Assembly (NCBI GenBank): GCA_023853785.1
Contig: JAJIRX010000798.1
Coordinates: forward strand, 248,001 to 312,000
DNA: 64,000 bases
Source of the DNA: Psilocybe azurescens
Taxonomy: Eukaryota > Basidiomycota > Agaricomycetes > Agaricales > Agrocybaceae
Reading direction: 5' to 3'
In this document: positions 58,338 to 64,000 of the stretch, in pieces
Position numbering within the stretch: the stretch's first letter is position 1
Layout: every line of letters starts with the position of its first letter
Translations under genes and position numbers: made by a program
Notes under the pieces: generated by a model
The model's input: only the letters and a program-made list of their open reading frames with translations
Databases searched by the model: none
Told to the model about the DNA's origin: nothing

Positions 58338-59620
58338 TTACATAGCAGAACGAGATATAGTCATATGGGTAGCAGAGTTACACTGTATGTACTGATTTAC
58401 TAACTCAAACTATTAGGTTCCTCACAGATTCTACACTGTTGGCAATTCTTACTGCAGGATTTGAGCAACATTTATAACATATACTGGACAGATGGAAGCT
58501 CTATGGATGAACATCTTCCCAAACATTACCAACATCTAGATAGCTGTTTTCCTACAGAGCAGCTTTCATATGTAGAAATATCAATGAATAGTGGGGTTTA
58601 ATAGGTGATATATATTACAATCAGACAGACTCAACGTCAAAAATAAGTATACCAAGTTCTTAAGACAAATGGAATTGTCTTGAATTTCTGATGCCATAAA
58701 TTTTACAGAGGTCATGAGATCTTTCAGGCTTTGCCACTGTAAGAGCAGGATATAATTGGCATTACATTCCACACACCAATTTGCTACCAATAGAGTATAG
58801 ACAAATGCATGATGAATGGCAGTGGGTATGCATGTTATGCTGGTCATCGACAATGGGTTCTTGAGATCTGTTTATCTTCTTCTCAATTTTGTTTGCGACT
58901 GTGGATCATCACAGATGATCACAAACAGCTTCCATTGCTCATCTCTTAGCATGGAAATATACACAGTGTATGATAGGCTTGTTGGAAAGACATAGAGTGA
59001 GCGTTCATTAGTTGGTGATCCTGATTGAAGCATGTGGACGACAATAATGAGTACATACTGTCATACACAGCGGAAAGGGTAATTGAAAGATAGATATGTA
59101 GATATGTCCCATATTATTTTTTACTTGTTGCATGCAATAAGTATGATCTTGTTTCCCGAGTTCTGATGTGGAATGTTGCATAACTACCAGCTTTGAAGCT
59201 CATCCTAGTGCATGAGCTGTCACATCATAAATGTTCTCACAGAATGGCTGCGCTCTTGTGCTGAAGTACTTCCTGCTATGTTACTTATCCACAGAGGAGG
59301 GATACATTGGTCATGCCCTCTAGCAGTTTCCACAATGTAGTGAGGTCCAATGGAGTTTGTCATGATGTTCTAGACATTTGAACATACTATAACATCTACA
59401 GAGTCAAACGTCTGTGGGATTGTATGCCATATTAGAGCAAAATCAAGGTCACCAGAGGTGCTCAAAATATGTGTATCTGCTTCTAAATCTCGCTGGAAGC
59501 GACGGTTTACTGATAAAAATTAGCCTTGACCTTGGTTTTCTAAATCCCTCTGATTGATGAACCCCTGAACATTTGACACAGAAGCTACGGTGTGGAGCAG
59601 ATGAAGAGACTGCTTACTTT
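58338..59620. other. 3' block D5; no supported gene
   Basis: Matches D4, including TTTACTAACTCAAACTATTAG (about 58,397-58,417, intron-like). It ends with CTTACTTT, which is duplicated beyond the next element. Confidence 0.45.
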
Positions 59621-59984
59621 AGAGGTCTTTACCCTCACCCATATATTCTGGGTGGAGTCCACTAACTCCGGCATGGAGTTTGGTGACCTTTTTTCGCAGG
59701 TATCCCAGCCATTTAGAGGTGGAGACTCCACATGGAGTCCAGCTGGAATTCACTCATCCTCCATGTGGGCCAATGTGGAGGATGTGGAATTCCATATGGA
59801 CTCCATATGGAACTTCATGTGGAGTTCCACATCCTCCATATGGATTCCATGTAAATTTAACTCATGAATCATATATATTAGCACAAATACACTATTTCAG
59901 GGTCAAATTCAAATGAACTCCAGGTGGAGGAAGGTCCGCGGATTTTATTTATATTTTATTATATTTTATTATAGCGTAAAAAAA

Positions 59985-60068
59985 AAAAAGCACTAGCAAG
60001 AATCAAACTCAGGCATCCAAGAACACTGAACACAAGCAATAAACTGACTAAGCCACAAGGGCATTATT
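59985..60068 (-). ncRNA. tRNA-like Pol III module with T-run terminator
   Basis: On the minus strand: A-box-like TGGCTTAGTCAG (from about 60,056), about 40 nt, B-box-like GAGTTTGATTCTTG, then a run of about 12 T (59,979-59,991), the usual Pol III stop. It does not fold as a canonical tRNA by eye. It may be a SINE head or decayed tRNA inside the KDZ-related element. Confidence 0.35.
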
Positions 60069-60769
60069 GTCTAACAAAAATTAATGGCTACATATCAATT
60101 CAGATCATTTCTCGGCAATTCTCAGCAAGCGTTAAACAATGTCACATGTGTGACTCATTGGGGAGCTTGCTCCCCTCTACTGCCAATGCCAAAATGTCTA
60201 AGCCCACCTGATCCGCTGGCTTTTTGATGGTCACCCCATGAGAACTTTGAAAGCGGTGAGCAGTGAGCACAGCTCATCATTAGAGCATGCCAGGCACTGG
60301 CACAGCAAAGCATTCTCATTGCCATGTCAGTCCATTGGTTACTGCAACCACCCCACCTTGCCTTCCAACCACCACCCCTGCTGCTGCTGTTATGCTCACC
60401 CCACCACCTTGCTGTTGTTGGTTGGAGCCAGACACCCGTCAACCTGACCCAACATGCATTGCGCCACCACCAACCAAGGCCATGCACGACAACAACACGT
60501 CTGTGTACAATGGCGACAACACCAGACACATGTACAGCGGTATGACAACAATGACAATGACGACAATGGATCTGTATATGACAATGACAACACCGGACCA
60601 AAGGGGAACAAGGTGGGTGGGGATTGAGGTGTGAGGTGAGTGGGGAACAAGGCAGAACAAGGCAGAACAAGGGGAGGCAACACAAATGAGGCCGCAACAC
60701 CATGTAAGTCGCAAATCCCACAGACCGCTGCCACTAACTGCCCCTCCCCCCTCCCCTTTTGATATAGGC

Positions 60770-61115
60770 CAACGACAATGTATGGGTACGGTACGATGAC
60801 ACGTACATACGGCACATACCACAACACATATGACATGTACAGTACAACAACAGCATGTACAATGGCAGGCACAACACGTCACGGACGACATTGACGGCGA
60901 CAATGTGCATGGCATGTACCACAACATGTACCAATAACAATGATGACATGCACAGCACGTACCGCAACACGTACAATGTGAACGGCAGCATGCACAACAG
61001 CCATGGTGGCCATGACAATGATGACAACACGCATTAACATGTACAATGGATGGGGAAATGTACAACAACCACAACACATGCGACAGACACACCGGCCACA
61101 AAGACGAGGATGACA
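60770..61115. repeat. Degenerate GTAC/ACAAC-rich repeat region
   Basis: Dense palindromic ACATGTAC, GCATGTAC, ACACGTAC and CACAACA motifs at irregular 10-25 nt spacing. Preceded by ACAATGAC repeats (60,548-60,600). All frames stay open on the minus strand because of composition, so no protein is called. Confidence 0.5.
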
Positions 61116-61758
61116 ATGCATACAGCGGACGCATACAACAGCCACAACAACGATGGTGCGTACAACATGACCGACATGATTACCCTCCTGCACCCCTTTT
61201 TGATTTTTTACTTCTTTTTTTTGATTTTTGCTTTACATTTATATGTTTGTTTGTTCATTTAATCCAAGTACATACCATCCTGCCCAGCTTTTTGTCTGTT
61301 ATGTTTTTGTTTTTTTTTGTTTCAATGATGGATCTCACAACTAGATAATAATGTAGTACATAGCTATTAATATATTATATTACACTCATGAATTTACACT
61401 AAGATTAAAAGGCTAATATATTCCAGTTGAAATCCAACTAGATTCCATTTCATTTTATGTGAAGTTAAAGTTGAAACTCCAACTGGAGTACATCTGGAGT
61501 CCAGGTGGATTCTAATTGAACTCCACCTGAACTCCACCTATCAAAGTTAATTTTTGAACATTTACATATGTTCCACCACTTTTGTATGGAGTTGGTGGAC
61601 TCCATATAGAGTATATGGGTGGAGGTAAAGTACACTTACTTTACTTCATATTCATTTTTAGTGAGCTTGTAATAAGCACTGCCTCCTCCATATAACATGT
61701 GAATGACCTTGGATGATGCAACACTGTACATCATTTGACTCTGCTTTTGTTTGCCCTG

Positions 61759-62643
61759 TGTCAGGGCAACACTAAAATCAGTTTGACAAGGCCACCAACA
61801 AAGACAAGCAAGAGAGTAAGAGCAGAGGATGAGGAGAGAGCAGAGGATGAGGAGAGAGCAGAGGATGAGGAGAGAGCAGAGGATAGACTTATGAGGAATC
61901 AATGATCTGAAGGTTCACACCAATGATAGTGAAAATCCTAAGAGGTTGAAGCTGGGGATCTGCCTACAAAACATGCAGTATTTATACTTGTTATGGACAC
62001 TTTATTTTCCTCATTCTTTTCTTTTTCTTTTCCTTTCATTTTTGAATATAAAGCCTTCTTATCACATGATGGACAACATCATGTGATCATATATTGACTC
62101 CTCCTACTCTGACTCACATTGTCAATACCATTATGACTCACTTCTCATTCTGACTCACACTCTGACTCACATCGACGGCACCGTCGTGGCTCATTCTATG
62201 CTCTGACTCATACTTGGACTCATATTGTACTATAATTGTAGATACTCAAAACACTTAAATAGCCAGTAGACACCACTATTATTCCTTAGCTAGTTCTTGA
62301 GAATCTAATCTCCTCTTACTCAATACCACTTGAACTCGCTGTTCTTGACTACTTGACTGTCAGCTTTATCCACACATGTGAATATAAGCCTGAAGTTGTA
62401 ACAATACTACTCTAGAGATGACTGACTAAGCAAGGTTCCATGATGAATAATAAAGAAGAAAATGGTGTGTAATGATGAGTAATAAACAGGATCATGATGA
62501 GTAATAAAAGGAGTGATGGTGGAAACTTCTGGAATGATCAAAATATTAAGAAAGATAAAAGATATGATGAATGATGAATGATAAGATAAAAGATAAAAGA
62601 TAATCAAGTGATGAAAATAAGAGTAAATAGGGAAACTCTGACA
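61759..62643. mobile_element. Solo LTR of a retrotransposon, 885 bp, TSD CCCTG/TCCTG
   Basis: Starts TGTCAGGGCAACACT and ends ACTCTGACA, the usual TG..CA borders with short inverted ends (TGTCAG/CTGACA). It is flanked by CCCTG (61,754-61,758) and TCCTG (62,644-62,648), a 5-bp duplication with one change. H4 has the uninterrupted sequence TTTACCCCGCTTCCTTAATTATA near 49,356. It contains no gene and no second LTR, as expected after LTR-LTR recombination. The polarity and superfamily are not determined. Confidence 0.6.
61819..61886. repeat. 18-bp tandem repeat inside the LTR
   Basis: Nearly four copies of GAGCAGAGGATGAGGAGA, the last one diverging. Confidence 0.8.
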
Positions 62644-62648
62644 TCCTG

Positions 62649-64000
62649 CTTCCCTAATTATACTCCCACCTTGAACTGAAGCCGACAAGCACAGTCACAT
62701 GGTATTTGGTTTGCACTTGCCTCGGAAAGGTGACTTGACTGACAATGACAGGGAGGGATATTAGTCTCTCCTAGACAGACTTCGAATATGTGATGTACCC
62801 TTGGATCATGATATATGAAGTTTGTTTTTACCACACCCTCTGAACTGTGTCAGAAAGTTGTTATATAATCAGTTTGGACTTTGAAAATAGGATTGAGCAC
62901 ACTTTGCTTGACAAAGAGAAGATCTATAAAGACAATTTGGAGAGAGAAACTTTTAGAAGGTGTCAAACAACATTAATCCAAATTTTTGAGAGCTTTCAAA
63001 CAGATGTGGAAGTGCTGGACACCCATGTGTCCGGCTCAAGGCAAAGTCAAAAGATTATGTAAGTGACTTTGTGCTCAGTCTGCACCGGGATGAAAGCTGC
63101 TGCAGAACTCCTCCTCTCAGCACAAAATTTAAACCATCTATTATTTGAGCCAAATAAATGTGCTGTACCTTTCAAAAGGCTCGAATTATCTGTGTTACTA
63201 GATGCGACGATAATTCAAACTCCGAAGATTACATAAGAACATCCTGACACGGTTCGGACGGTGTCGTAAAAAAAAGGACTAGAGGGATACTGCCTATGCT
63301 GCCAGCGACTCCGTATCTATGGAAGCAGGAGTCAGTCAGTGGGATGGACAGTAAGTATTCTTGGATGCACTTAAAGGAGTGGATTGTCAAGGTGTGTAGG
63401 GATGTTAATGTAGGCGCTGGTGCTGACTTGACTTGACTTGAATGGGTAGATAGAGTTCCTATTACTATTATCAGTGAACAAGAACACCACACCAACAATT
63501 GACAGGCAGCGCAAGTCTTTTACAGCCCATTGACACAATTCCAAATTGACAAGACTAAAACTCAAAAACATTACCATCGGGATTTTCATGATTGCGAATT
63601 CATTCTATATAACATGCTATATATTTTGTAACAACCACACATTACTTACCCACTCACGACCTTACTTTCAACAACAACAAGAACAACAAATTTTGACAAC
63701 TTACACGACAGCTCATGAAGACGAACACAACGAAGATGCACAGTTCGATCCCACTCTCCAAGCCTCCTGCACCCCCATCCTCCTGCAACCTCTTACTCTA
63801 TTCAACCACCAGCAATACTCTAGGATCCCCATGCACCTCCTTGCTGCCCCAATCATCAGCAACAATATCAATGCTGCATGCCACCACCACTGCGCGCATC
63901 CCCTCCATCTGGCTCATTGCCACCACGCCCTCCGAAACGGGCCTCTCCGCTTCAGAGGTGTCATTCATTGCACCTAAGACAAAGCACTTGGGGACCCGAG
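62649..64000 (+). pseudogene. Gene H, copy H5 (5' region and start; runs off the window)
   Basis: The upstream region resumes after the LTR (CTTCCCTAATTATACTCCC). It is interrupted at about 62,755-63,240 by AT-rich sequence not found in the other copies (which encodes KEKIYKDNLERETFRRCQTT in one frame, with no recognised function). It then continues with GCGACTCCGTATCTATGG and the 5' region. An N-terminal frame opens at about 63,714-63,738 (KMHSSIPLSKPPAPPSSC), matching MYTTFKASLPSPSSSS of H3, and runs to the window edge with few changes. Whether this copy is intact beyond 64,000 cannot be judged. Confidence 0.45.

Larger units (their letters stand above)
59621..61634. mobile_element. Non-autonomous KDZ-related element, 2.0 kb, 8-bp TSD CTTACTTT
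   Basis: The left end AGAGGTCTTTACCCTCACCC and the complement of the right end TGTACTTTACCTCCACCC form TIRs that continue into CATATA and TGGAGTCCAC motifs. CTTACTTT is duplicated at 59,613-59,620 and 61,635-61,642; the target is uninterrupted at 29,508 and 40,545. The two ends (GAGGTCTTTAC and GTACTTTAC) are the same pair as in the 7.4-kb KDZ element, in opposite order. No transposase is present. Ends carry ACTCCA/TGGAGT palindromes; the middle holds a tRNA-like module, a CA-rich region and a GTAC-rich degenerate repeat. Confidence 0.65.

Noticed and set aside
60155..61193. Long minus-strand Cys/His-rich frames (for example 60,439-61,134)
   Set aside because: Composition artefact of the GTAC/ACAAC-rich repeat. 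The Cys and His have no regular zinc-finger spacing and several frames overlap.
1..64000. CRISPR array, bacterial operons, rRNA or canonical tRNA genes
   Set aside because: None seen. The regular short repeats are microsatellites or transposon subterminal motifs, and the two tRNA-like modules lack proper stems.

Overview
This is a repeat-rich stretch of a filamentous fungal nuclear genome, almost certainly a basidiomycete of the Agaricomycetes. The signs are short GT..AG introns of about 47-68 nt, NACHT NTPases with the Agaricomycete-style GGFERLQ...HGAFHDSGERFDPPKC lead-in, a KDZ transposon with CxC-type cysteine clusters, and hAT, PIF/Harbinger, CACTA-like and pogo-like DNA transposons. There are no bacterial operons, no rRNA, no canonical tRNA and no CRISPR array. 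The species is not identifiable from the sequence.

The backbone is a head-to-tail array of five related units on the + strand, about 9-10 kb each once transposons are subtracted. Each unit contains (i) a NACHT NTPase gene (N1 2588-5170, N2 22245-24858, N3 35773-38389, N4 45384-47965, N5 55720-58337), (ii) a 3' block 'D', (iii) a variably deleted copy of a long Ser/Pro/Lys-rich gene here called 'H' (H0 1-1010, H1 6045-8170, H2 29560-33600, H3 40590-43830, H4 49250-52700, H5 62650-64000), and (iv) a non-coding junction block 'J' leading to the next NACHT gene (missing in unit 3). N1 is the best NACHT copy: four exons, 804 aa, with one frameshift near the C-terminus. N5 has an intact NACHT core but a broken last exon. 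N2, N3 and N4 are frameshifted. All H copies are fragments.

Each transposon interrupts only one unit, so the other units act as empty sites and fix most boundaries. They are: a PIF/Harbinger element (8192-9445, TSD TTA); a 7.4-kb KDZ element (9835-17237, TSD AACGTGTC) with a nested pogo-like MITE (16173-16906, TSD TA); a CACTA-like element with host-gene-like inserts (17263-19380); an F-box-like insertion (about 20866-22034); a 3.68-kb hAT element (25283-28962, TSD CTCCAACA); an 830-bp TIR element with a tRNA-like module (39553-40382); a 2.0-kb non-autonomous relative of the KDZ element (59621-61634, TSD CTTACTTT) with a second tRNA-like module; and a solo LTR (61759-62643).

The NACHT genes look like fungal NLR-type signalling NTPases: a short leader peptide on its own exon, a P-loop NTPase, and a non-repeat C-terminal region. 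Many breaks, in NACHT genes and transposases alike, are single-base losses in homopolymers. They may be real decay or consensus errors, and read-level checking is needed to tell.
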